Shown: in pieces, positions 47,823 to 58,690 of the stretch | How positions within the stretch are numbered: position 1 is the stretch's first letter | Layout: every line of letters begins with the position of its first letter | NCBI RefSeq assembly: GCF_037392515.1 | Contig: NC_090280.1 | Span: 72,706,504-72,770,503 of the forward strand | Direction: 5' to 3' | DNA from: Haliotis asinina | Taxonomy: Eukaryota; Mollusca; Gastropoda; Lepetellida; Haliotidae | Length of the DNA: 64,000 nt | The notes under the pieces: generated by a model | The model's input: only the letters and a program-made list of their open reading frames with translations | Database searches by the model: none | Told to the model about the DNA's origin: nothing | Translations under genes and position numbers: made by a program

Positions 47823-48983
47823 TCACAACACCGTTAGTCCGACGAAGAACGTGAATGTATATATGACCAAAATAACAAGAAACACTCTCCAACAGAAATA
47901 TTCCACTGAATCAGCAACATCTTTCCAGTTCACCGACCTGGTCGTGGCGTCCAAAGATACCCTAGCATTCTTGCAAGATACCCTACGTGCTATGGAAACG
48001 AGCTTCTGAAAACACCTTGGAATCTCATCTTTATTCGGTTTACTGCGAAGGGCCAGAATAGCAATGCTCAACATGACGTTGATGGCACTAGAAGCTGTCA
48101 CCGCTGTCAGATACCCTGTCAACATAGCCATCCCCGTCGACGTCTTCGGAATGAGTTCACTTACAAACGTCATGAAGACGACTAAAGACAAAAGAACTGT
48201 TACGGCAAAAGAGAGTTTTTCACCAGATTCAACAGGAACAGCAAAGACGGCCATGTTGAGAATGGACAGGATGACGATGGGAATGAGGACGTTGAGTATG
48301 TAGTACAACGGTCGACGCTGAAATCTGAGGGTAATATGCCACTTGTCAACATTACCAATCTTGACTGATGATAAACTGGTGTCCAATAATTCCCAGTGGT
48401 CGCTTCTTTGAAATTGATCAACGTGGACTTTATCACTTCCAGTTACAAATTCCACCTCTTCGACCGTGTAATGCACGGCCATGAGGTATATGGAACATTC
48501 CTGGATGTCAAAGGGGAAAGTGCGGACACTGAGTGGACATGATGTCTTCAAGATGGCGGATGGTACCCACAACACGGTCCCGTTACTGAAAACCGTCATG
48601 CGCTGAGTATCTTCCTTGAAAACGTCTCGCTTTTCCAAGGTGTTGGTCACCGTTATACTAGGAAACCATGCATTGTAGCCATTGTTGAACGTGAAAAATT
48701 TGATCCCACCAAAGTCCTCAGGATCCCAGACCAAGAAGTCATCCTTCCAGTCAATACTGAAAAGAGCATTACATATGAACTGTTGTTTCACAGCGTCAAA
48801 GTCAGTTATGTCCAGCAGGTTTACAATGGCGGACACCTTGACTCTCTCACTCTGGTTGTTCAGTGGTCTGTGTTCGGATGTGTAGTTTGAGAACAGGTAA
48901 CTTTTTAAACGTCTCGCATCGTGAATGGATGCTCCATTACATACACTCAGTGTCAGCATCAGCATAAGACAAACCCACCACAT
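47823..48983 (-). CDS. Cys-loop ligand-gated ion channel subunit, nicotinic-receptor-like, intronless
   Basis: 386 residues from the ATG at 48981-48983, chosen over upstream frame because a signal peptide (MWWVCLMLMLTLSVCNG) starts there and the paralogue shares it. The extracellular domain has 'WDPEDFGGI', 'GTVLWVPSAI' and the Cys-loop C149-C163. TM1 is about 225-248, TM2 254-277, TM3 288-312, TM4 361-384, with a short 3-4 loop of about 48 residues. TM2 has GEK at its start, Leu at 9' and Glu at 20', a cation-selective nicotinic pore. Ligand-box residues are unusual: no vicinal Cys pair in loop C, Val170 at the loop B Trp, Leu74 at the loop D Trp. So a surface ion-channel subunit with unknown ligand. 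No introns, so possibly retroposed or part of a molluscan intronless expansion. Confidence 0.9.
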   Translation of the reverse strand: MWWVCLMLMLTLSVCNGASIHDARRLKSYLFSNYTSEHRPLNNQSERVKVSAIVNLLDITDFDAVKQQFICNALFSIDWKDDFLVWDPEDFGGIKFFTFNNGYNAWFPSITVTNTLEKRDVFKEDTQRMTVFSNGTVLWVPSAILKTSCPLSVRTFPFDIQECSIYLMAVHYTVEEVEFVTGSDKVHVDQFQRSDHWELLDTSLSSVKIGNVDKWHITLRFQRRPLYYILNVLIPIVILSILNMAVFAVPVESGEKLSFAVTVLLSLVVFMTFVSELIPKTSTGMAMLTGYLTAVTASSAINVMLSIAILALRSKPNKDEIPRCFQKLVSIARRVSCKNARVSLDATTRSVNWKDVADSVEYFCWRVFLVILVIYTFTFFVGLTVL

Positions 48984-50150
48984 TCTCCACCAAATCACCG
49001 CACTAGTTGCCTCACGTAATCTGATGTAAGTCACACACCAAGACAGTAATGGATAAGGATTCAGATGGTTGGTATCAGTCCGCTGTGAGGTCAAGACACT
49101 CCCACACACGTGAGTGTAGGGATCGCTATGAACGTTATTCACTAACGCTCATTAAGAGCTGGATCGAGTTACATATATACATGTGGTCTGCTTAATGCGG
49201 TGCATTCAGTCCGGAGCCAGTCGATATGACCGCCATTTCATTTTTATTATGTCCTTTCCCGAAAGTAGGTGAATGTTTGCGTGATAAATAATTACCGTAA
49301 TTCTCTACTGGGATTTGTGTGTACATTTTATTACCACGCATTAATCCACGGCCTGGGACATATTAACACAAACTTTCACTGATGAAATATCAGAAAGCTC
49401 AATGTTATCCCATTTGTGAGGAGGTGTTCATATTTTACAAACACCGCAAACATTACCTTTAACGTTATGAAAATTTAATACATTGTCATTGAGTTTTGGG
49501 TGGTGAACTCCACAGACGCTGACTTCCAGTAGCTGCCGACGTGGTGTCTATGATTTGTGAGGTATATAACATTATGATAGGTCATAATCTTATTTAAAAC
49601 CAAACGCACAGCGTGAGGTCTTAAATAAGAAGATTAGAGCTATTATAATTTTCTTAGACATCTCTGATTTTCCCACACTGTATGATTATCTCCAGTCTAC
49701 CTATATTAAGATTTTAAAAACGAACGATTTATCGTCGTGGTGGTGCTGCTGCGCTAATCGGTCGAGAGGTATATAGCATGATTATTTATCTCGGAATGAC
49801 TTTAATTAACCAATCAAAATCCAGAATTTACTGAAGTCATGGTAGAGTCATTTATACACACCCGATTTTGACATTCAAGTTTGGATGAGATAGCTTATAT
49901 TACACATCTCAGTTTATGAGTCAAAACAACTCCGTGATATCGTTGTAAATAGAACCCTAGAATATGTTTATGTTTCGGACACCCTTTGTCTCAATGAATT
50001 TTCAGTTCCAAGGGCTATTGCAATAATTAACTTAGTCTATAAATCCCCGCTGTGTTGTACACTGACCGTGGGCAATACTCAACGAGCTATGCAGCATTCC
50101 ACTACTGATGTTCTATATTATGTGTATGAAGACATCAGTGTAATTCTACC

Positions 50151-50151
<1 letters not shown>

Positions 50152-50195
<44 letters not shown>

Positions 50196-50217
50196 GAGAC
50201 AGACAGACAGATAGATA
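50152..50217. repeat. (GATA)n-(GACA)n microsatellite
   Basis: Four GATA-type units, about ten GACA/GAGA units, then GATA again. Confidence 0.95.
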
Positions 50218-50330
50218 CTACAAACAAAAGTATAGAACACGCTAAGTCTTTCTTCCATATGCACTAATCTGTTATAGAATATAGAATCCAACGCTTCACT
50301 GTGTTACCTTTAAAAAAGTGCCCGTGAGGT

Positions 50331-50410
50331 TAACGACTTGTAACAACAAGATGATAAAATAATTATAACCAATTTGTCGTGATCAGTTAGTACAAAGTAT
50401 GAACAGCCCT
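50331..50410 (-). repeat. ~80-bp repeat, inverted partner of 42.59-42.67 kb
   Basis: 'gaggttaacgacttgtaaca' to 'gtacaaagtatgaaca'; reverse complement of the segment upstream of the other receptor paralogue. Confidence 0.9.
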
Positions 50411-50719
50411 GTGCACAGACTACGTATGTGTCATTGCGGAAATCTGATTTGGAATTGTTTTGAAGTTTGGTCTTGGCACTATTGTTAATCTGTAAATTTT
50501 AGTATTGTGAATTATGATCATAGGAACTTTGCCTAGAGTCTTATGCCAGAAGGCGATGGCTCAAGGGCCAATCTGGTAGATTCATTTCGTATAATTCTTC
50601 TACTGGAGTATATCATCCGGGTATCCTTGGTACTGCAAGCTGGAGGCCCGCTTGCTTTAGCATTGTTCTTGTGATACTCCGTGGTGGATGGGGAGCTCGG
50701 ATGATGAACCAAATTACAT

Positions 50720-51480
50720 TAACCATGGTTTATGAAATTCCAGCCAAAAAAAACAAAACGTTAACTTGAAACTGACCCTGATGATACTGACCACAGACCG
50801 TCTGCATTGATTGAGTATTGGCCGCGTTTCGTTGTGATTGAGACTCCTAACAAGACACCGTTAAAGCTTAACCCTTTGCTGTCTCCAAAGGTATTCAAGG
50901 TATTGCTGGAGATATGAAAAGCATTAAACGCGTACGTTCGGGTGCGCTGTTAGTTGAATGTAGTGAAAAACAACAATCCTCCAAACTGATGAACATCAAA
51001 TCTTTCGTGGGCATTCCGGTCTCGGTGTCTGCTCACAAAACCCTGAACACAAGCAAAGGTATCGTTAGGGATCGAGATCGATTGTTTGATGATATGTCGT
51101 ACCTTGATATAGGATCTGAAATGAAGGATCAAGGTGTACTCCACACCAATCGCTTTTCAACTCGGAGAAACAACGAAACCATCAAAACCAATACGTATCT
51201 GTTTACTTTTTCCACTTCAAATGCACCCAAATCAGTGAAGGCAGGCTACTGTAACATTCAAGTTGATACATGCATCCAGATGTTTTAAATGCCAGAAATA
51301 AGGACACTGTGTAAATACTTGCACATTGTCTGTTGTGTGTGCTCACTGTGGTGAGAAGACACATACAACAGAAGATTGTGACAGTGATTTTAAAAATGCA
51401 CCAATTGCTCAGGCGACCATTCTTCCTTTTCTAAACAGTGTCCTATTTGGAAAGAACAAATGGAGATAAACAGAATAAAG
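50720..51480 (+). pseudogene. LINE ORF1 (gag-like, zinc knuckles), broken
   Basis: Encodes 'WPRFVVIETPNKTPLKLNPF', 'KGIQGIAGDMKSIKRVRSG', 'ALLVECSEKQQSSKLM' and 'RDRDRLFDDMSYLDI', the RRM-like nucleic-acid-binding region of I-clade ORF1 proteins. CCHC knuckles follow at 51.27-51.38 kb: 'CFKCQK-GHCVNTC' and 'CAHCGEKTHTTEDC'. The knuckles bind the element's RNA. At least one stop falls in the first knuckle, and the frame shifts before the end. A Ser/Lys-rich tail near 51.65-51.85 kb probably belongs to the same protein. Confidence 0.8.
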
Positions 51481-52004
51481 TTTACACAAAATATCTCTTT
51501 TTCGGAGGCCAAAAAACTGGTAAAGAGATCTGAACTTTCGGAAAGTTATGCTACAGAAGCAAAAACATCATTGGAGTCTAGCTCTAAAATAACAAAATTA
51601 TCAACAGGCTGCTAAACTACCTCGACTTGGGTAAATTGCGATTCTCCACACCCTTTGTACCCTGCTATATCATCACAGACTGAGGAATCACTTCCTAGTA
51701 CCTCAAAGTCTTCTTCTGATCACAAATCATCATCTCAGTCACACTCAAAGTCTCAATCGACAGCTGATAGTCAACAAACGGTGAAAAGTAAACCAAAGCC
51801 AAAGCCTGATGCTTCAAAAGAACAAAGTGGCAGAGCTTTAAAGGGCCACAAAACAAAATTCAGTTGTTCAATAAATACGGGTCTCTTGAAGACATGGACG
51901 TTTCTGAAAACGTCCATTCTAGGGCACATAGCTTGTCGCCCTCTTAAAGAGTGCAGGGTAGATCCCCAATAAATCCCCCCAAAGATAGTTTATTCCAGTA
52001 ATAT

Positions 52005-55000
52005 TGCACAGTGGAACTGCAGAGGATTGAGGACTAATTTACAAGAATTACAGCTATTAGTCCAAGATTTTACACCTTCAGCGTTATGTCTCCAAGAGAC
52101 ATATTTAAAACAAACAGATACATTTGACCTTCGTCATTTTAATGCATATCATTGTTTTCACCTCCGGGTGATGGGGTCACTGGCTGATCATCCATTCTAG
52201 TCAGACAAAACGTTATTCAAAACCCTGTTTCACTTAATACTAATATGCAGGCTGTGAGAATTACTTTACATGTAGCGTTTAGGCTATGCTCTCTTTATAT
52301 TTCGCCGTTTTCGACGTTTGCCAAAACTGATCTTCAAGCTCTATATGACCAACTCCCGAGGCCTGTATTATAATGGGAGATTTAAATGGGCACAGCCCAC
52401 TCTGGGGTAGTGTAAATACAAACACTAGAGGTAAATTGGACTTTTGTTCTGACAATGATTTATGTATTTATAATGATGGTTCCAACACATATGTACACCC
52501 TGGTACAGGGACTTACTCTGCTCTCGACTTGTCCCTCACAAATTCAGGACTGCTAAATGAATTTGAATGGTCAGTCCACGATGACCTCTGTGGAAGTGAC
52601 CATTTTCCTACTATACTAAAATCTGCAACTCCATCCGATGTTCCTCCATCATCAATGAATGGAATTTTAAAAAAAGGCTAACTGGGCTTTATATGAAACT
52701 TAAACCTGAACATTTTATTGACGTTTCTGATGCTATTACATGTTTTTCTGATGAACTGAACTCCATAGCTGATGAGTGTATACCAAGGTCCTCTGTAGTT
52801 CCACACATACGAAAACCATGGTTCAGCGATGAATGCAAAGAAGCTAGGAAGGTAAGGAAAAAAGCGGAACATTATTTCCGTCGCCATCCTATGGTGCACA
52901 ATTTAAATAAATTTAAAAGTTTAAATGCTAAAGCACGGCGTACTTTTAAACAGAACAAACGCCAATCTTGGCAAAATTATGTATCCAAAATAAATTCTCG
53001 GACACCGATGTCCAAGGTATGGAACATGGTCCAGAAAATTAAAGGTAAAGGTACTAAATCTACTGTCCACCATCTCAAACATCGAGATCAATTACTTACT
53101 GATAAATCAGATATTGCGAATAAACTGGGGGAAACTCTCGTTAGACACTCTTCCTCTTCTAATTATTTACCTGAATTCCAGCAGTATCAAAAACAACAAG
53201 AAAACGAAACTATTAATTTCAATTCTGATAATGGGGAAGATTACAATGAAACGTTTTCTATTCATGAACTCCATACTGCTCTTGATCAAGCTCATGACAC
53301 TGCTACAGGAGCTAATAACATACATTATCAACTCCTGAAGCACTTACCAGAATCCTGTTTAGAAACGTTCTTATCAATTTTTGATGATATTTGGACTTCC
53401 GGGAAATATCCTTCTTCATGGCGTGACGCTATGGTAGTACCAATACCTAAACCTGGACGTGATCATACGGATCCATCCAATTATCGTCCGATTTCATTAA
53501 CTAGCTGTGTTTGCAAGACCATGGAACGCATGATAAATAATCGACTTGTTTGGTACTTGGAAACAAATAATCTCATAACAGACAAACAGTGTGGTTTCCG
53601 CAGAAACAGAAGTACAGTCGACCACTTAATGCGTTTGGAATCATTTGTTAAAAACGCACTAATTAATAAACAACACGCTGTGTCTATCTTTTTTTATTTA
53701 GAGAAAGCATATGATACAACCTGGAAATATGGTATTTTGTATATATAATATTTTGATGGGGTTTACATGACTTCGGCTTGCGATGTCGTTTGTCGGAATT
53801 CATAGCCAACTTTTTAAATGACAGACAGTTCCAGGTCAGTGTGGGTTCTACCCTGTTTGATCATTACAATCAGGATCAGGATGTTCCACAAGGCAGTATT
53901 TTGTCAGTCACACTTTTTAGTATAGAGATAAACAGTTTATCAAATGTTTTAAGCGATTCAATTGATGGATCGTTATTTGTGGATGATTTTAATATTTCTT
54001 GTCATGGTAAGAATATGCACACCATTGAACGGCAACTGCAGTTGTGTTTAAACAAGATTAATAAATGGTGTCTTGAAATCGGCTTTAAATTTTCTAAATC
54101 GAAAACTAACTGCATACATTTTTGTCGTAAATATAAACCACATAAAGACCCTGAACTATCTCTAGATGGCATGCCAGTTTAAGTTGTTAAGGAAGCTAAG
54201 TTCTTGGGTCTTATCTTTGATTCACACTTAACGTTTTTACCGCATATTAAATCACTTAAAACTAAATGCCTGAAAGCACTTGACTTGTTGAAAGTGGTTT
54301 CAAATTCTAAATGGGGAGGGGATCACTAAATGGGGAGGGGATCAAGTTACCCTTCTCCATCTCTATCGATCACTGGTGCGTTCTAAGCTTGATTATGGCT
54401 CCATCGTCTATAGTGGAGCCTGCAAAAGCAACTTAAAACTGTTAGATTCTGTCCATCATCAAGGTCTTAGACTTTGTCTTGGGTCTTTTAGAATTTCACC
54501 AATTGACAGTCTCTATGTTGCGGCTGATGAACCATCTCTTGAGCAGCGCCGTGTAAAGTAATCTTTACAGTACATCACTAAATTATACTCTAATCAATCT
54601 AACCCTGCATATAACTGTGTTTTCAATCCCCTTTATGAGGATTTATACAACAAAACGTCTTCTCTTGTTCCGCCTCTAGGACATAGAATTAAACCCTTTC
54701 TTTCTGCTGCCTTCATTGAGCTGGAAAGCATAGCTCCCTCCCGTCTTCTCCTCCTTGGCAGTTGGTCAGGCCCCAAGTGGACCTAACATTGAACACATTT
54801 AAAAAATCAGAAAGTAATGAATTACAATACAAACAAGAATATAATCAACTGAAACATAAATATAGCAATCATAAATCCTTACAGATGGGTCCAAGGCCGG
54901 TGGGGCAGTGGCCTGTGCCACTGTCATTGGATCCTGAACAATATCTTCTAGATTACCAGAAAGCAGTTCTATTTTTACAGCTGACGCTAACGCCATACTA

Positions 55001-55110
55001 ACGGCTCTTAAATATATCCAAAGACACCCTAAACATAAACCGCATATAATCTATTCCGACTCTCTTTCTTGTCTTCAGGCTATTAAAATATGTCTTGTCT
55101 TGTATTAAAA
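52005..55110 (+). pseudogene. LINE ORF2 (APE endonuclease, RT, RNase H), broken
   Basis: Endonuclease: 'IAQWNCRGLRTNLQELQ' and 'LCLQET' (52.0-52.1 kb), 'MGDLNGHSPLWGS' (52.37 kb) and 'GSDHFPTIL' (52.59 kb). Linker and RT: unbroken for about 350 codons at 52.69-53.75 kb with 'KPWFSDECKEARK', 'SNYRPISLTSCVCKTMERM' and 'QCGFRRNRSTVDHL'. After a frame change come 'VPQGSILSVTLFSI' and the catalytic 'LFVDDF' (53.97 kb). RNase H remains at 54.88-55.08 kb. A 19-bp tandem duplication ('ctaaatggggaggggatca' at 54307 and 54326) is one of the visible lesions. Confidence 0.85.
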
Positions 55111-55472
55111 TATGCATCCCTTGTGATGAGAGAACCACGGTCAAGCATATCCTGCTTGACTGTGTTGAATTCTCCATCATGAGTGATAAATATTTCAATG
55201 TATAAACAATTAAGGAACTTTTTAACACCGTTAGTTCTCATTTAATTCTTGGATTTCTAAAAGAAATTGATTTCATCATTGAATTTTGATTATTGTGTTC
55301 TGTAGATAGCTACATTTTAATTCATGGTAGTTTAGATTAGTAACGTGAATTGTTAGTGGCTCTACCCTCAAAGGGGGTTGAAGTACCGTAAAATTATTGT
55401 CCTCCTGAGAGGGTACGTAAGTCCCAAAACATTTCCTGTACGTTTAGACTTCCACTGTTTTTAATCGTAGTA

Positions 55473-56769
55473 TAGTCTGGTTCATAATTATTGAGAATTT
55501 TTCTTCTTACTTTGAGCTATCCTAACACCTCAACTGATTCACTGATACTTAAAACTAAGTAATGGTGTAAAGGAGGTAATTCATCTTGTCCTACTGAGTA
55601 TAGTAAAATTAGAGTTACCTCCCCTGAATTTGTAGCAGACGTCATTTTCCTCAGCACTGTCAACAATGTCTGCTGAAGATAAAAGGAGGTTGATTTTTGA
55701 GTTGTGTAATCAAGGAATTGATGATGTAAATACATTGGCAGAGAGAACAGGAACTCCTCTTTCTACTGTGTATAGGATTAGGAAGAATTTTAAAGAGGGA
55801 AAGGATTTTGGGCACCAGAAAGGAGCAGGGAGACCCAGAAAATTGGACTTCTCATATCGCGTCCGGCTGGGAATTTTAGCGTCTAAAAAGCAAAGGGCAA
55901 GCATCTCCAACATCAGGTATGAAATGATAGAAAGGGGATCAACAGTTGTATCAAAATCTACAGTTAGAAAAAATTTGATTGATCTTGGATGGGAGAAAAA
56001 GACTGGAATTCCTTCTCCTCTCATGAAACAAGAACATAAAGACAGGCGTGTTGAGTGGTGTTTGGCACATGAAAACTTTGACTGGGAAAATGTGATTTTT
56101 ACTGATGAAAGCTCAATATGGGTATATCCCAATAATGTGAAAATATGGACAAAGTCTGCGTCAGCACCGTTGTATCGACGACCTAAATACAGCCCAAAGT
56201 TTCATGTATGGGGAGAGATATCCTTATTAGGAACGACCCCGCTGTGTGTGTTTGAGGGAAATCTGACAAGTCAACGCTACACTAACATATTAGATAATTT
56301 TCTCCTTCCAAGTGCACATGTGTTTTATGGAAATGACTGGATTTTGCAGCAAGATAATGATCCTAAACACACGGCAAAACATGCCAAGCAGTGGTTTCAG
56401 GAGAAAAATGTGACTGCATTACCATTTCCAGCATATAGTCCTGACTTAAATCCCATTGAGAACATTTGGGGGATGATGAAGGAATGTGTGAATCAAAAGG
56501 GGTTGACAAAAATTGAAGACATGAAGAGAGAAGTGGTCCGATACTGGGATAGCATAACTCACGAGACACTAACCTCTCTGATAGGAAGTATGCCTACCCG
56601 TCTTAGACTGTGCCGTGAAGCTCAAGGAGACTTGATAAAATATTAAATTGTTACCTACACAACATGAAAAGGTCAGTTTACTTTCACAATACATTCAATT
56701 TTATCTGATTTGTTCTCGTTTAATAATATGAAATGCTTTAGCTATTCTCAATAATTTTGAACCATACTG
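55473..56769 (+). mobile_element. Tc1/mariner transposon, structurally complete, 1297 bp
   Basis: Terminal inverted repeats of about 28 bp: left 'tagtctggttcataattatt'..., right (reverse complement) 'cagtatggttcaaaattatt'..., both continuing 'gagaat'. TA duplications lie at 55471-55472 and 56770-56771. One transposase gene fills the centre. The LINE 3' UTR sequence resumes directly after the right TA, so the insertion point is exact. The left end differs from the canonical CAGT at its first base and at a few inner positions, so the ends have begun to diverge while the gene has not broken. Confidence 0.95.
55666..56646 (+). CDS. Tc1-family DD34E transposase, unbroken frame
   Basis: 326 residues, a normal length for Tc1 transposases, from the ATG at 55666. 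N-terminal paired-like DNA-binding region: first helix-turn-helix about 5-45, 'GAGRPRKL' linker at 53-60 (AT-hook-like), second helix-turn-helix about 65-110. Catalytic core: Asp147 in 'FTDESSIW', Asp230 in 'LQQDNDPKHTA', Glu265 in 'SPDLNPIENIW'; 34 residues separate the last two, the DD34E signature. It cuts and pastes the element at TA sites in the nucleus. No stop, frameshift or missing catalytic residue is visible, in contrast to the five other Tc1 remnants in the window. It may be active or only recently silenced. Confidence 0.95.
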   Translation: MSAEDKRRLIFELCNQGIDDVNTLAERTGTPLSTVYRIRKNFKEGKDFGHQKGAGRPRKLDFSYRVRLGILASKKQRASISNIRYEMIERGSTVVSKSTVRKNLIDLGWEKKTGIPSPLMKQEHKDRRVEWCLAHENFDWENVIFTDESSIWVYPNNVKIWTKSASAPLYRRPKYSPKFHVWGEISLLGTTPLCVFEGNLTSQRYTNILDNFLLPSAHVFYGNDWILQQDNDPKHTAKHAKQWFQEKNVTALPFPAYSPDLNPIENIWGMMKECVNQKGLTKIEDMKREVVRYWDSITHETLTSLIGSMPTRLRLCREAQGDLIKY

Positions 56770-57053
56770 TATATGTGTATTTTTAATTTTTGTGGCTAGA
56801 TGTGACTAAACTGCAAACAAATGAGGGGATAATGTAAATCCAACTAGGGTCCATGCAGGTAGCAAAGGTACTGTAAGTCCCCATGGTCCCTAGTATGGTG
56901 ATCTACCTTCAGTTGTTGGCAATCTATAGCCCATTTTTATATTGTATTGTCCTCTATAGCTAAATTGTTTTAGGTGTATTTACTAGTTTTACATTCTTGT
57001 CTGTGATATTCTACTTTTTTGACTGTCCTTTGTTGACAGGTTTTCATAATGTA

Positions 57054-57304
57054 CATTCGAACCCCGTTTACCCGGACCCCACATATCCGGAAACCCCGCC
57101 TTCCGGACGATTTTTATGTGAAACGAAACTTACGTTTATTAATTGTACCCGCTTAACTGTTGATTTATTGATAGACGTCCGTGAATATTTTCTGCTTTCT
57201 CTTAATTTTGACGTTTTGGATGTTTGATCCAGTTAACCGGACATCTCGCTATCCGGACGATTTTCGAGTGAAACCAAAGCGTCCGGGTAAACGGGGTTCG
57301 ACTG
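57054..57304. mobile_element. MITE, pogo/Tigger-like, in the LINE 3' UTR
   Basis: Left end 'cattcgaaccccgtttaccc' and right end (reverse complement) 'cagtcgaaccccgtttaccc' continue as 'gga': near-perfect inverted repeats of about 24 bp, with TA on both sides (57052-57053 and 57305-57306). 251 bp, non-coding. Internal 'tatccggacgattttcgagt'-type blocks are repeated. LINE sequence continues on either side. Confidence 0.9.
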
Positions 57305-57893
57305 TATATATGATCTTTTTCATTGTTGAATGTTCACGTCACGATATGGCTGAGATATTGCCGATGTGACGTTAAATATTAACTCACTCACTCACTCACA
57401 CTTACTTGAATAAATGAACGATATGCTTATTAGACAGTCACCGAATGAATTGTCACGGTCCGTCCTCCGCATGTTATTCCAACTATCATTCATAATCGCA
57501 TTTGCTCATTACACTGACGACGTTTCTTATCTGGAACTTCTCAACAGAATTACATGTGAAAAAATGGATGACCAAATGCGGGTATGTCACGAATGTATGT
57601 GGGGCATGCTCGTGATTTGACCAGCGTGGAATCAAACTTAGCTGTAAATGCAGGTCCAGTTTGACCCAGACAAGCATAATCTGAAATATAAACTTTTATA
57701 TAGACTTCATGTGATGCGTTATTTTTATCAAAATACTCATCTTTGATCTGGATTCAACAGAGGTTCATTGGGTTCACAATGAGTAGTTGTCGGCAAGTAG
57801 TATTTTAATTGTTTAAAGAAGGTCTCTGATTGTTTTGGATCATTCCATTACAAGTTCAAAGGGTAAGTAGGTTATTCTGCCTCTCTGTCAGTT

Positions 57894-58031
57894 ATGCGAT
57901 TTGTAAAGATCACCTGGTTGGTTGGTATTGGCTTATTTCACATCATGGGCACCCCCTCAATCCTGAGCTCATCAATGTCACCCTCACCTGTTGAGCACGG
58001 CAAACCAGATAGTGAATACTCTACTTCCAAG
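57894..58031 (+). CDS. Candidate first exon with signal peptide (tentative)
   Basis: ATG at 57894 opens 46 codons starting 'MRFVKITWLVGIGLFHIMG', a plausible signal peptide, then a Ser/Pro-rich stretch to 'YSTSK' and the possible donor 'CCAAG|gttagt' at phase 0. No downstream exon was recognised before 59 kb, and the rest of the protein is unknown. A chance ORF is equally possible. Confidence 0.2.
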
Positions 58032-58690
58032 GTTAGTCATTACAGCACATTATTGCTATATACTTTTATTAATACTTGCCTAGGTAACATAAGTAGGCAT
58101 TTTCAGTAGAATGTTTCTGATATTGTAATTAGAAAATGTATGACTACTCTTATGAAGGAATGTGTGCTTGAGTGATGATTTTATATATAACTTTGCATTA
58201 CAAGTGTGATAGGATTATGTATATTTATGTTACACAAGGAAGTAAGCTTTTCCTTGTAAAATTTATGTGTATTTTATACGTTAATTGTTGTGTCTGAACT
58301 ATTCCCATTCACGTTACATATGTATATATTTTCATGTATTATATTTGCTTGGCTCAGGTAGCACAATCCTGTAGCATGTGGGGGGTTGACTGCCAGTAAA
58401 GCTCGTCAGTCGAAACCACGCTTCCTGTGTCACACACAGGGTACGCACTTTATAAACTATTTCATTATTTATGTATGAGTGACCGATTTGCTTATTGTTG
58501 TATATACTGCATTACTGCCTTGTATCATGTATTTGACTGCGTGCTATATTACAATTAGGGAAATTCATTTGTAAGCAATATATCTGTAATATATTTGTAT
58601 GTGTACTTCTAATGGTATGAGCATATGACGTATGCATTATTGCAGACAATAATGTAACTTTAAACACATGCTTATTGATATTATGTAAAG

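Larger units (their letters stand above)
48984..50529. other. 5' flank of the intact receptor gene; no further gene
   Basis: Promoter region by position; the first ~120 bp resemble the flank of the other paralogue. It contains a microsatellite and one arm of an inverted repeat. No clear TATA box could be tied to the start. Confidence 0.45.
50530..57400 (+). mobile_element. I/Nimb-like LINE, most complete copy, with two DNA transposons in its 3' UTR
   Basis: Start approximate. The LINE occupies 50.53-55.472, 56.772-57.053 and 57.305-57.40 kb; the gaps are a Tc1 element and a MITE. Order: 5' UTR, ORF1 with zinc knuckles, ORF2 with APE endonuclease, reverse transcriptase, RNase H, then a remnant C-terminal region, a 3' UTR and the tail 'gtcacgatatggctgagata' ending in (ACTC)n. 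Endonuclease, RT and RNase H in one ORF plus a knuckle-bearing ORF1 is the I/Nimb architecture. Both ORFs carry several stops and frame changes, so it is inactive. Five other partial copies lie in the window. Confidence 0.88.

Noticed and set aside
48984-49142. Upstream extension of the receptor CDS by 53 codons
   Set aside because: The extension is not shared with the paralogue and would bury the clear signal peptide that starts at 48983.
58360-58440. Possible tRNA gene near 58.38 kb
   Set aside because: Some short stem-like segments, but no cloverleaf with matching A and B boxes or acceptor stem could be built.
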